Both the position numbers and the translations under genes were made by a program. From positions 1-64,000 of the forward strand of contig CANRZW010000014.1 in assembly GCA_947644545.1 (NCBI GenBank): a DNA stretch of 64,000 nucleotides, read 5' to 3'. Below the pieces are notes generated by a model that did no database searches, had not been told where the DNA came from, and saw only the letters and a program-made list of their open reading frames with translations. The DNA is from an uncultured Lachnospiraceae bacterium (GTDB lineage: Bacteria > Bacillota > Clostridia > Lachnospirales > Lachnospiraceae). Positions 26,273 through 34,324 of the stretch are shown here, in pieces; the stretch's first letter is position 1, and every line of letters begins with the position of its first letter.

Positions 26273-27682
26273 ATGAAAAAAAGGACAATCATGACATCCA
26301 ATACACTTTTTACTGCGCTGTTATGCGCTGCCATAGCCTGCGCCACATGTGCCTGCAAAGCCGGCACAGATGCCCATGACACTGAAGATGCCGGGCAAAG
26401 TAGCACGCCCGATACCGACATTTCCGGTCAAACGCAGGACATCGATCAAAATACCGGTTCGAATCAAAACACCGCACAGAATACCGACTCTGAAACCGAC
26501 ACCGCAGAAGCAGACTCAGGAACCGGAACCCCGGACATCGATCCGGAAACTGACACAACCGTCAGCGTCTTTCCATCCCACATTCGGATTGAGATGCAGC
26601 ATGAAGAAGAAGATCTCACTGCCGATGACGGCGCCGTCCTCTGCACTACCAGTTATACTTATCCTGTTGTTTCCATAGAGGGAAATGATGACGCCGCCGA
26701 AAAGATCAATGCGGATATCCGCTCCCGGCTCGATTCTTTTGTGGCCGACACGGAAGTGGAAGAATGGGCCAAGGAGAACTATGACTACCAGACAGAATCC
26801 GAAGACGAATATCCTTTCCTCAGCTACTACGATGATATGCTCTTTAGCATACAAAGATCTGACAGCAATGTCATTTCTTTCACCGTAACATGCTACGCCT
26901 TTACCGGCGGAGCACATGGCAACTACACCACTCAGGGCGTCAATTACAATGCCAAAACCGGGGATGTGATCACCTTTTCCGACTTAAGCGACGATGCCGA
27001 TGCTTTCCATGAGGATACGCTGGCCTTTAACCAGGCCCTGGCCAAAACAGAAGCCTACCAGATGCGTATGTTCTCCGAAGACATGCTCAACGGCGTTTCC
27101 CTGGAAAACGTACTGTATGCCGATGACGCCTGGTATCTGTCTTCCTCCGGCCTGACCTTTATCAGTGATCCTTACGCATTGGGGCCTTACGCTGCCGGAA
27201 CGATCGAATTCATCATTCCTTACACGGATCTGGCCGACATGGGATTCAGCCAAAACTACACCTATGCCGACCGAACGGCCATGAAGCTTCTGACCGGTAC
27301 GGCAAACAGCTTCGATTTAAATGCAGACGGTGAGGAAGAGACGATCCTCTTTTCCACGGAAACGATTGCAAAGGAAGATGATACGTACAGCACGCTGCTG
27401 CACCTTACCATTGACGATGTCGATTTCTCCGACCAGTGCAACGACGTCTTTCAGGAAACCTCAACCGGCTATCCGGTAGACCAGATCTCGGTGTTCGACC
27501 TGAATGTAGACGACGACTATACGGAGTTGGTTCTGCTCTCCGGAGAGAGCGAAGACAATAATTTTGTCTACAGCAGCTATTTCTTCCGTTACACGAAAGA
27601 CAAACGACTGCTTTATCTGGGGAAGGCGAAGGGCGATGCCCTGGATCCGGCAGTGACGATCACTCAAATAGAACAGCCGTAA
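26273..27682 (+). CDS. DUF4163/DUF3298 lipoprotein, RsiV-like
   Basis: 469 residues. Signal peptide with candidate lipid-attachment cysteines at 26 or 28 (the lipobox is imperfect), an Asp/Thr-rich linker to about 100, a DUF4163-like domain (PVVSIEGNDDAAEKINADI...) and the DUF3298 domain (YAFTGGAHGNYTTQGVNYN, then FSDLSDDADAF and the IIPYTDLADMGF end), then about 130 more beta-rich residues with a VCBS-like acidic pattern (FDLNADGEEETILFS, FDLNVDDDYTELVLLS). Related domains occur in the lysozyme-sensing anti-sigma RsiV and in PdaC. Here there is no cytoplasmic part, so it cannot itself hold a sigma factor. Divergent from the ECF operon, so probably part of the same envelope response. Confidence 0.85.
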   Translation: MKKRTIMTSNTLFTALLCAAIACATCACKAGTDAHDTEDAGQSSTPDTDISGQTQDIDQNTGSNQNTAQNTDSETDTAEADSGTGTPDIDPETDTTVSVFPSHIRIEMQHEEEDLTADDGAVLCTTSYTYPVVSIEGNDDAAEKINADIRSRLDSFVADTEVEEWAKENYDYQTESEDEYPFLSYYDDMLFSIQRSDSNVISFTVTCYAFTGGAHGNYTTQGVNYNAKTGDVITFSDLSDDADAFHEDTLAFNQALAKTEAYQMRMFSEDMLNGVSLENVLYADDAWYLSSSGLTFISDPYALGPYAAGTIEFIIPYTDLADMGFSQNYTYADRTAMKLLTGTANSFDLNADGEEETILFSTETIAKEDDTYSTLLHLTIDDVDFSDQCNDVFQETSTGYPVDQISVFDLNVDDDYTELVLLSGESEDNNFVYSSYFFRYTKDKRLLYLGKAKGDALDPAVTITQIEQP

Positions 27683-27690
27683 CTGATCAG

Positions 27691-27721
27691 ACAGGCCGGC
27701 GCAGTAAATGCGCCGGCCTGT
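27691..27721 (+). terminator. Strong hairpin between convergent genes
   Basis: Perfect 13-bp stem ACAGGCCGGCGCA with its complement, loop GTAAA, 9 bases past the lipoprotein stop. The tail (CAGTCCTGTTTAC) is only partly T-rich; the very stable stem probably serves both convergent genes. Confidence 0.7.
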
Positions 27722-27746
27722 CAGTCCTGTTTACATCCTTCGTCTC

Positions 27747-28670
27747 TCACACGGCATTATCTCTTAACGTCAGTGCCCACCACCTATACAGAAAATACGC
27801 AGGAATAGCACAGACATACCAAAGCAGTCTGTTTCCGGATTTTGCATACATCTCTTTCGAACTGTACTTCGCAAAATGACCGTATATGATATATAAAAGC
27901 ATCATTTTAGCTTTTACCTTCAGACATGTTTTCGGATTCTGCAGATAAATGCGTGAACGCAGCACCATCCCTTTGGGAGAATGAATCTTCATCTTTCTGC
28001 CGGTTCTGGTCAATCCTCCCTCCAAATAGTCACAAATATAAATATTTTTATTTATATGAACCATTTTATAGGGACCGGACATCTGCATCCATACCGCATC
28101 CTCAGGCATATATTTTTCACCCTCAAATACCGGAAACGGATATTTTCTTAACAGCTCCGTATAAAAAACTTCTGCCTTATCACCGCCAATATTCCCGTTG
28201 ATCCTTGTTTCCAGATAAGTAGATATCTGTTCATCCTTCGGAAAATACGCCGTGTTGACTCGCCCGTCCTCGTGACAACGCAGGAAACTATATCCGCACA
28301 ATCCTTCCGTTCCTTTATACTTCTCATGATATGCAAGAATCGTTTCCACACTGTCGTCTGGCAGATAATCGTCGCTATCCACAATGAAAGTCAGCTCTGA
28401 CTGTATCATGGCAATACCTCTGTTGAGCGCTGTATGCTTGCCGGCATTCTTCTGCTTTTCATAACGAATTTTTACGATACCTGCTTCACGGTACCGGCCG
28501 ATCAGTTCCTCTGTACTATCCGTGCTGCCGTCATCGATCACAAGCCATTCAAAGTCACTGCATTTCTGCCGCACAAGGCTTTCATACAGCCGCGGCAGCA
28601 GATTCGCTCTATTATACGCGGGCGTAATGATCGTCACACTGCTCTGATCCCCCTGCAAAAAGATTTCCAT
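27747..28670 (-). CDS. Family 2 glycosyltransferase
   Basis: 307 residues, GT-A fold: VTIITPAYNRANLL at the N-terminus, VIDDGSTDST, and the DxD-like FIVDSDDYL at about 100. The C-terminal 100 residues have amphipathic or short membrane-associated stretches (AIPAYFLYRWWAL). Transfers a sugar from a nucleotide donor in a surface-glycan pathway; donor unknown. Its ATG overlaps the stop of the GT4 gene (TAATG), so the two are translated together. Last of the three-gene operon with 28670-29767 and 29812-30930. Confidence 0.92.
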   Translation of the reverse strand: MEIFLQGDQSSVTIITPAYNRANLLPRLYESLVRQKCSDFEWLVIDDGSTDSTEELIGRYREAGIVKIRYEKQKNAGKHTALNRGIAMIQSELTFIVDSDDYLPDDSVETILAYHEKYKGTEGLCGYSFLRCHEDGRVNTAYFPKDEQISTYLETRINGNIGGDKAEVFYTELLRKYPFPVFEGEKYMPEDAVWMQMSGPYKMVHINKNIYICDYLEGGLTRTGRKMKIHSPKGMVLRSRIYLQNPKTCLKVKAKMMLLYIIYGHFAKYSSKEMYAKSGNRLLWYVCAIPAYFLYRWWALTLRDNAV

Positions 28671-29767
28671 TATATAGCATCCTTTCCTTCCGTTGCATCC
28701 GCATCCTGCATTTTCCCCCTGATATCCGCTGCCACAAGGAACCTGCGCGCAATGCTTTCTACAGAATATTTATCCTTTATTCGGGCAGCATTGACTGACA
28801 ACCTCTCCATCAGCTCGTCATCCATGGCAACTCTGGTCATCGCCTGTGCAAGCGCCTGCCTGTCACCCACCGGAACAAGAATACCGCTTTTACCTGGTTC
28901 GATATAAGCTTTTGCACCTCCAATGGGACAATCTGTAGAAATTGTCGGCAGTCCCATTGCCAAAGCTTCCAGCATGGAATTAGAGATCCCTTCAAAATCT
29001 GAAGATAGTACGAACATCCTCGCATCTCTGATTTCTTCTCTAACATTAGCACAGAAACCATGCCACACAACTTTATCGGCAATTCCCAACTTTTCAGCAT
29101 GATTCTTTAACTCTCTCTCAAGTTCACCCTCCCCATATATGTGTAATTCATAATCATTATACTGTACGGAAAAATCAGCAAACGCATTCAACAGCAAGGC
29201 ATGATTCTTCTGCTTATGCAGTCTACCTGCCGTTACCACTCTATGTCTGCGTACACCTTCATACCTCTCCGGTACAGAAGCATCTATAGGATTGGGAATC
29301 ACCATTGCCTTGTCCGCAATCTTTTTCGGAAAATAAGCGATCCCGTCAGGAGTCTGGAACGTAATCTTATCTGCTCTTCTGTATGCCCAGTTTCGCAATT
29401 TTCTGACGTTACAACTATCAGGACTGTTTCGTTCCGCTACCAGAATGTGTCGTTCCATCCCCCAGGTAGTCATAACCGAGAATACCGCACCCATAACACA
29501 GAATGCAAAAATTCGACTGCCAGGATTTTGTTTGAAGTACTTCCGCATGACCGTCAGCCTTTTCCACATCACCATCGGATTACCGCCTGATCTTCGTGCA
29601 ACACTGAAATCTTCCACTGCCGCATTCAGCTCATAGGCATGTTCATAACCCGCAAACTGCATGATCGCAACTTCGTACCCCATCCTGACATATTCATCTG
29701 ACAAGAGTGAAATTACGCGTTCCGTACCTCCTCCTGTCATATTGGGAATAATGAATATTATCTTCAT
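28670..29767 (-). CDS. Family 4 glycosyltransferase
   Basis: 365 residues from the ATG at 29767, which follows GGAGGATAAA; the ATG four codons earlier overlaps that site. GT-B fold: N-terminal MKIIFIIPNMTGGGTERV, C-terminal Rossmann half with AGRLHKQKNHALLLNAFA, VWHGFCANVREEIRDA and the donor-binding E-x7-E region (SSDFEGISNSMLEALAMGLP). Acts in the cytoplasm in glycan assembly. Middle gene of the small glycosyltransferase operon, coupled to the following GT2. Confidence 0.94.
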   Translation of the reverse strand: MKIIFIIPNMTGGGTERVISLLSDEYVRMGYEVAIMQFAGYEHAYELNAAVEDFSVARRSGGNPMVMWKRLTVMRKYFKQNPGSRIFAFCVMGAVFSVMTTWGMERHILVAERNSPDSCNVRKLRNWAYRRADKITFQTPDGIAYFPKKIADKAMVIPNPIDASVPERYEGVRRHRVVTAGRLHKQKNHALLLNAFADFSVQYNDYELHIYGEGELERELKNHAEKLGIADKVVWHGFCANVREEIRDARMFVLSSDFEGISNSMLEALAMGLPTISTDCPIGGAKAYIEPGKSGILVPVGDRQALAQAMTRVAMDDELMERLSVNAARIKDKYSVESIARRFLVAADIRGKMQDADATEGKDAI

Positions 29768-29811
29768 TTTATCCTCCATGATTCAACAACGTTCTTGTAT
29801 ACCGTCATATA

Positions 29812-30930
29812 TTATACTGTCTTATTTATACTGCTTTTGATAGTCTCAATAACCTCCACCAGCTCCTTTTCCTCCGAGATAAAAAGTCTGGCCGAAGCCT
29901 CCAGCGCAATCTCACTCACTTGATTTTCCCGCAGGAAACGGATCTCCTTTCCGGTAAGCTGTCCCATCTTACAGGCATTGACCGCCTCATTGATCCCGTT
30001 AAAATAGTGCATCAGCTCCTCAAACTGCCTGATCTGGTCGATGACGCTCTTCCCATATTCCTGTCGCTCCAGCTCGCAGACCGCGATCACCTGCATGGCC
30101 AGCTTCAGCTCTCCGGTGATGTCCGAAGCCTCCATCAATACATCCGGCCTTTTCTCCAGGACGCCCAGGAAATATGCCTTCGCACCCTCCAGGTCCCCCT
30201 GCCGGAAGAATTCTGACAGCCGTTCTTTCATTTCCCGCGTCTCATACTTCTCCGTGGTCATGCCCACCTTACACTCATACACTTTAAGGCCCTTCACCTC
30301 CACCCAGACAAACAGCAGAAATTCCGAGATAAAGCCAAAGACTCTCTTATGATACTCGTCGTACTGCGTGGCGTCGATCTTCTGTTCCACCTCATCAAAG
30401 ATTGAAAAAAGCCACGCCGCATATTCATCATACAGGGCCTTGGACGTCACCATCATATTGCCGAAATAAGTGCCGTTCCCATGCACCAGCCGTTCAAATG
30501 CCTCATAATAGGCCGGATACTTCTGCCGGATCACCTCTCCTGTCGTCACCAGGTCGAAAATGTTATAGTCACTGGCATAGCCGTCAAAATAGGAATAATT
30601 CAGTTTAAGCTTCTTCGACGTAATGATATCATGATCCTGCAGGATCGCCTGATAATCCTTTTCATTGAGGATCCTTCCCTCCTCCGTGCAGAAATAACGT
30701 CTGTAATGACAGATACCAACGTAATCTGTGGTACGCACATTTTTCCACACCCAGTAGACGCCGGTCAGTTCGCCGTAATAACAGTTTTTGTCCGATATCG
30801 TATCCCCTGTGTCATCGCCCGCATACCCGAAGTCCTCGCCGCAGGCACGGCCCACGTGCAGCGGGACATAGATCGGATCTTCCGGTTCCTTGAATTGCTT
30901 ATGAGTCATGGTGAAGATCGTAACCGACAT
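29812..30930 (-). CDS. DUF4422 glycosyltransferase-like protein
   Basis: 372 residues from the ATG at 30930 (AGAGAGG about ten bases ahead). N-terminal DUF4422 domain: MSVTIFTMTHK, VPLHVGRACG, the SDKNCYYGELTGVYWVWKN segment, DYVGICHYRRYF and the GTYFGNMMVTSK segment. The C-terminal 130 residues are helical and resemble no family I know. DUF4422 proteins occur in polysaccharide loci and are taken as glycosyltransferases with uncertain donor. The frame stays open for 74 codons upstream to 31152, but that extension lies at the predicted transcript start and is unlikely to be translated. First gene of the operon. Confidence 0.88.
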   Translation of the reverse strand: MSVTIFTMTHKQFKEPEDPIYVPLHVGRACGEDFGYAGDDTGDTISDKNCYYGELTGVYWVWKNVRTTDYVGICHYRRYFCTEEGRILNEKDYQAILQDHDIITSKKLKLNYSYFDGYASDYNIFDLVTTGEVIRQKYPAYYEAFERLVHGNGTYFGNMMVTSKALYDEYAAWLFSIFDEVEQKIDATQYDEYHKRVFGFISEFLLFVWVEVKGLKVYECKVGMTTEKYETREMKERLSEFFRQGDLEGAKAYFLGVLEKRPDVLMEASDITGELKLAMQVIAVCELERQEYGKSVIDQIRQFEELMHYFNGINEAVNACKMGQLTGKEIRFLRENQVSEIALEASARLFISEEKELVEVIETIKSSINKTV

Positions 30931-31293
30931 GCTTGTTCTGCCTCTCTTTTCCTGAAATATTGGTGTCTCTATTCTTTGTCCATCGTTAACGGTACTAAAA
31001 ATTCCGTTTTCGGACTTGCCTGCGTTTCCATCTATAACTTTGACAGGAACCCGGCACAGAAATTTGTTATGACGTTCATTATCATTATAAACGACCTTTC
31101 CGGAAAATAAAATAAGTTCTTTTTCACAAATGCCATTGACATTCACACACATTATGATATCATAATGATATCAAATAAATTTCAAACTATAACACTAACC
31201 GACAAAATCCATGCTAGCCACGAACACTTCGGTCAGTGCATAAACTGACATTTGTGTCGCAAGCAACATGGATCACAAGAATGGAGGATCATT
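30931..31293. other. Divergent intergenic region with a long leader for the DUF4422 operon
   Basis: No gene is supported here. The left 220 bases would be the untranslated leader of the DUF4422 operon if the promoter at 31157-31185 is used; I saw no known riboswitch in it. The right part holds the palindrome at 31151-31173 and the GGAGG site of the SPFH gene. Confidence 0.6.
31151..31185 (-). promoter_or_regulatory. Palindrome-overlapped promoter of the DUF4422 operon
   Basis: ATTATGATATCATAAT (31151-31166) is a perfect 16-bp palindrome; its core TGATATCA recurs at 31166-31173, eleven bases on. On the minus strand TTGAAA (31180-31185) lies 17 bases from TGATAT, which falls inside the palindrome. 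A dimeric repressor bound there would block the promoter. Confidence 0.5.
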
Positions 31294-32346
31294 ATGCAAG
31301 AAAAACATGTCGAAGAAAAAATCATTCAAACGAAGAGGAACGGGCTCCCCATACTGTTTGGCATCCTGGCGATGTACGCAGTGGCTATCATCGGCGTCGT
31401 AATCAGCGGTGTCGTACTCGATCATCTTGGCAGTTCCTTTTCCCACCTGCCCCTCAAGATCTTCTTTACGCTGGCCATGGTCCTTTGTATGCTGGTCATT
31501 GCCTTCGGCTGGATCCTTTTCTGCGGTCTTAAGGTGCTTAAGCCCCAGGAGGCGCTGGTGCTTACCCTGTTCGGTAACTATATCGGCACCCTCAAGGATG
31601 ACGGTTTCTATTTCGTCAATCCATTCTGTTCCAGCGTCAATCCCGCTTCTCACACGAAGCTCAGCCAGAGCGGAGACGTCAACAACGTCAATGGCGCCGG
31701 CGGATCGGCAGCCACCACGCAGGAAGCGTCCAGCAAGAAGATTTCCCTGAAGATCATGACCCTGAATAACAGCCGTCAGAAGATCAACGACTGTCTGGGG
31801 AATCCGGTAGAGATCGGTATTGCCGTCACATGGCGTATCGTCAACACCGCCAAAGCCGTATTTAATGTGGATAACTATAAGGAATTTCTGTCTCTGCAGT
31901 GCGACAGCGCCCTGCGCAATATCGTCCGTATCTATCCTTACGACGTGGCACAGGGCATCGATACGACCGGAGACGGCGTCGCAGACGAAGGCAGCCTGCG
32001 CGGCTCCAGCGAGATCGTGGCCGCCAGGATCCGCGACGAGATCCAGGAGAGAGTCCACGAAGCGGGAATTGAAATTATCGAAGCCCGGATCACTTATCTT
32101 GCCTATGCCCCTGAGATCGCCGCAGTGATGCTGCAGCGGCAGCAGGCTTCCGCCATCATCGACGCGAGGAAGATGATCGTGGACGGCGCAGTCGGCATGG
32201 TGGAAATGGCTTTGGATCGATTACATGAGAATCACACCGTAGAACTTGACGAAGAACGCAAGGCAGCCATGGTCTCCAACCTGCTGGTAGTCCTGTGCGG
32301 CAACCACGACGCGCAGCCGGTAGTCAATTCTGGCAGTCTATATTAA
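31294..32346 (+). CDS. SPFH/Band-7 domain membrane protein
   Basis: 350 residues from the ATG at 31294 (GGAGG six bases ahead; an earlier in-frame ATG lacks a site). Two membrane segments at about 17-40 and 50-75, then the SPFH domain from about 80 ([30 protein letters not shown]) to 280, including [30 protein letters not shown] and the [22 protein letters not shown] end. A short Gly/Ser/Asn insert lies at about 125-145. Family members oligomerise into membrane rings or microdomains; the role here is unknown. Followed 18 bases later by a small ribbon-helix-helix protein, evidently its operon partner. Confidence 0.9.
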   Translation: MQEKHVEEKIIQTKRNGLPILFGILAMYAVAIIGVVISGVVLDHLGSSFSHLPLKIFFTLAMVLCMLVIAFGWILFCGLKVLKPQEALVLTLFGNYIGTLKDDGFYFVNPFCSSVNPASHTKLSQSGDVNNVNGAGGSAATTQEASSKKISLKIMTLNNSRQKINDCLGNPVEIGIAVTWRIVNTAKAVFNVDNYKEFLSLQCDSALRNIVRIYPYDVAQGIDTTGDGVADEGSLRGSSEIVAARIRDEIQERVHEAGIEIIEARITYLAYAPEIAAVMLQRQQASAIIDARKMIVDGAVGMVEMALDRLHENHTVELDEERKAAMVSNLLVVLCGNHDAQPVVNSGSLY

Positions 32347-32364
32347 CGAAAGGCGGAAGGCAAT

Positions 32365-32565
32365 ATGGGTGATACAGGTAAGAAACAAGTGCCCCTCAGA
32401 TTATCTGCCAAACTCTATGATGCGATCGCCGCATGGGCAGAAGACGATTTCCGGTCTGTCAACGGACAGATCGAATATCTCCTCACAGAATGCGTAAGGC
32501 AGCGCAAGAAGAACGGAAAGTATGTTTCCGACGAAATCGACGTGCCGCCCAAACTGGATCTTTAA
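32365..32565 (+). CDS. Small Arc-like ribbon-helix-helix protein
   Basis: 66 residues. [39 protein letters not shown] fits a ribbon-helix-helix fold: a short strand and two helices, with NGQIEYLL as the second helix. The C-terminal 20 residues are charged. GGCGGAAGG precedes the start. It is in an operon with the SPFH gene. Two readings are possible: a DNA-binding regulator of that operon, or an adaptor of the SPFH complex. No toxin gene adjoins it. Confidence 0.8.
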   Translation: MGDTGKKQVPLRLSAKLYDAIAAWAEDDFRSVNGQIEYLLTECVRQRKKNGKYVSDEIDVPPKLDL

Positions 32566-32585
32566 TGCAATACCTGATATCAGAA

Positions 32586-32632
32586 AATGCCGTTCGGAAG
32601 AATCTTGACAGGATATTTCTTCCGGACGGCAT
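32586..32632. terminator. Bidirectional terminator
   Basis: AATGCCGTTCGGAAGAA pairs with TTCTTCCGGACGGCATT over 17 positions with one wobble, loop of 13 bases. It lies 20 bases past the small RHH gene and 14 before the stop of the convergent radical SAM gene; the minus-strand tail is TTTTCTG. Confidence 0.8.
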
Positions 32633-32646
32633 TCCACTTCTATAAT

Positions 32647-33516
32647 TCAGAAAAATGACAACTGCTCATATCCTTTGTTCTCCGGGAATTCACGCAGATA
32701 CTCAAATACCCGTCCATAATCGCTCACAATGCCATGTTTTCTGCAAAATGCATGAAAAAACTGCATCAGTTCCTCTGACCTGTCACTGGGAATCTCATAG
32801 TCATACCCGTACCGACGGTGGTATTTCTCATGCAACCCCGGAAAATACTGATCAAGAGCAGCGTAAAAATACTCCCGGTCCCCTTGTCTGAGTGTCACGC
32901 CCATACCGAAGCAGATGATTCCATACACGTCTGCCTGCGCACAGTATTCCAAAATTCCCTGAATGTTTTCCATGGTATCGTTGATATAGGGAAGAATCGG
33001 TGACAGCCACACTACCGTCGGAATACCATTCTCCTGCATCGTCCTCAACACTTCAAAACGCCTTCTCGTCGTACAGACATGCGGCTCCACGATACGGCAC
33101 AGATCCTCGTCGTAAGTGGTCAATGTCATCTGCACCACACATTTGGCTTTGCGATTGATACTGGTAAGCAGATCCAAATCCCGCAGGATTCTGTCTGATT
33201 TCGTCTGAACGGTAACGCCGAAGCCATAGGTATCTATCAATTCCAGGCACCTGCGCGTCAGCCCTAACTGCTCCTCACAATGCATATATGGATCGCACAT
33301 GGCCCCGGTGCCGATCATGCACTTCTTCCTCTTGGAGCGGAGCGCCCGTTCCAACAGCTTTGGCGCATTCTGTTTCACCTCAATATCCTCGAAGGGATGC
33401 GTAAACTGATAACAGGCGCTGCGGCTGTCACAGTAGATACAGCCATGAGTACAGCCCCGATACAGGTTCATGCCGTTATGAGAAGATAAAATACCCTTAG
33501 CCTCTACAAAGTGCAT
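32647..33516 (-). CDS. SplB-like radical SAM protein
   Basis: 289 residues. The 4Fe-4S cluster motif is CTHGCIYC near residue 22-29 (CxxxCxxC with the last two split by IY), followed by the GAMCDPYMHCEEQLGLTR segment of the COG1533/SPL-type family. Further conserved stretches: TVQTKSDRILRDLDLL, VQMTLTTYDEDLCRIVEPH and WLSPILPYINDT. Resembles spore photoproduct lyase relatives, but it lacks the true SplB length (about 340) and could act on another substrate. Monocistronic, convergent with the SPFH operon. Confidence 0.87.
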   Translation of the reverse strand: MHFVEAKGILSSHNGMNLYRGCTHGCIYCDSRSACYQFTHPFEDIEVKQNAPKLLERALRSKRKKCMIGTGAMCDPYMHCEEQLGLTRRCLELIDTYGFGVTVQTKSDRILRDLDLLTSINRKAKCVVQMTLTTYDEDLCRIVEPHVCTTRRRFEVLRTMQENGIPTVVWLSPILPYINDTMENIQGILEYCAQADVYGIICFGMGVTLRQGDREYFYAALDQYFPGLHEKYHRRYGYDYEIPSDRSEELMQFFHAFCRKHGIVSDYGRVFEYLREFPENKGYEQLSFF

Positions 33517-33562
33517 CCCGCTGCTCCTCCGCTTCTATGTAAAATGCCTCCGGATCACGGCT

Positions 33563-34150
33563 TTACTCTTCTTCCTGATCCGGCCGGGGTGATTCTTCCG
33601 CTTTCTCTATGTACCGCATCCTCCACAACCGGTTGACGATCGCTTCCGCGCCGTAACTGATCACAATACCGCTGATTACGCCAAAGAGCACGTCGCTGGG
33701 ATAATGCACGCCCACATACAGTCTCGACAATGCAATCAGCATTGCCAGGATCAACGCCGGTATGCCATACTTCCCCGGCAGCCTGCGAAACATAATACAG
33801 GCCACCGCAAAAGAGCAGCCCGCATGGCCGGACGGAAAGGAAAAGTCTACCGGCCTTCTCACAATGTAGGTAAGCCCCTCGATCACCTCATAGGGCCTGA
33901 CTCTGGCCACCAGGTTCTTAAGTATCATATTATTGATCAGCAGCGTTCCGATAAGCGCCGCTGCCGCCATGCAGCCCACCTTTCTCGTTCTCGGGAGACA
34001 CAACAGCAGCACCGCCAGCACGATCCAGATCGCTCCACCGTTCCCCAGCGTCGTGATCAACCTTAAAATCGGCGTCATCACCGGATTCCTTACATTCTCC
34101 TGCAGAAACAACAGGATATTGCCGTCCAAATTCATTAAAAAATCTACCAT
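33563..34150 (-). CDS. PAP2-family phosphatase
   Basis: 195 residues, about six membrane segments. The three phosphatase motifs are complete: K-x6-RP (KNLVARVRPYE), PSGHAGCS and SRLYVGVHYPSD. Acts at the outer face of the membrane on lipid phosphates; undecaprenyl diphosphate (BacA-like recycling, BcrC type) or phosphatidylglycerol phosphate are both possible. Given the glycan genes in the window, carrier-lipid recycling is attractive but unproven. Lies between the radical SAM and MFS genes on the same strand, 46 bases from the former. Confidence 0.92.
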   Translation of the reverse strand: MVDFLMNLDGNILLFLQENVRNPVMTPILRLITTLGNGGAIWIVLAVLLLCLPRTRKVGCMAAAALIGTLLINNMILKNLVARVRPYEVIEGLTYIVRRPVDFSFPSGHAGCSFAVACIMFRRLPGKYGIPALILAMLIALSRLYVGVHYPSDVLFGVISGIVISYGAEAIVNRLWRMRYIEKAEESPRPDQEEE

Positions 34151-34167
34151 ATTAATCCACCATTCCT

Positions 34168-34200
34168 GCTGTGCCTGCTAATTTGGGCGCAAGCACAGCA
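34168..34200. repeat. Inverted repeat between PAP2 and MFS genes
   Basis: TGCTGTGC and GCACAGCA, a perfect 8-bp stem with a 17-base loop. The T-rich flank is on the plus strand, opposite to both genes, so it is not a convincing terminator. Confidence 0.5.
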
Positions 34201-34324
34201 TTTCTCTTTCACTGTTTATTCTACCACATCCTTTCCTCAATTCCCATCCAAACCTTTTTATCCTGTATCATCATACCGTCACAGTAACTTCCCATCATGC
34301 TCAGCCTGCCTCCTGGTGGGCCAC

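Noticed and set aside
30931-31152. 74-codon N-terminal extension of the DUF4422 protein
   Set aside because: Its only start codon coincides with the predicted transcript start, it has no ribosome site, and DUF4422 proteins begin at the MSVTIFTMTHK-like segment.
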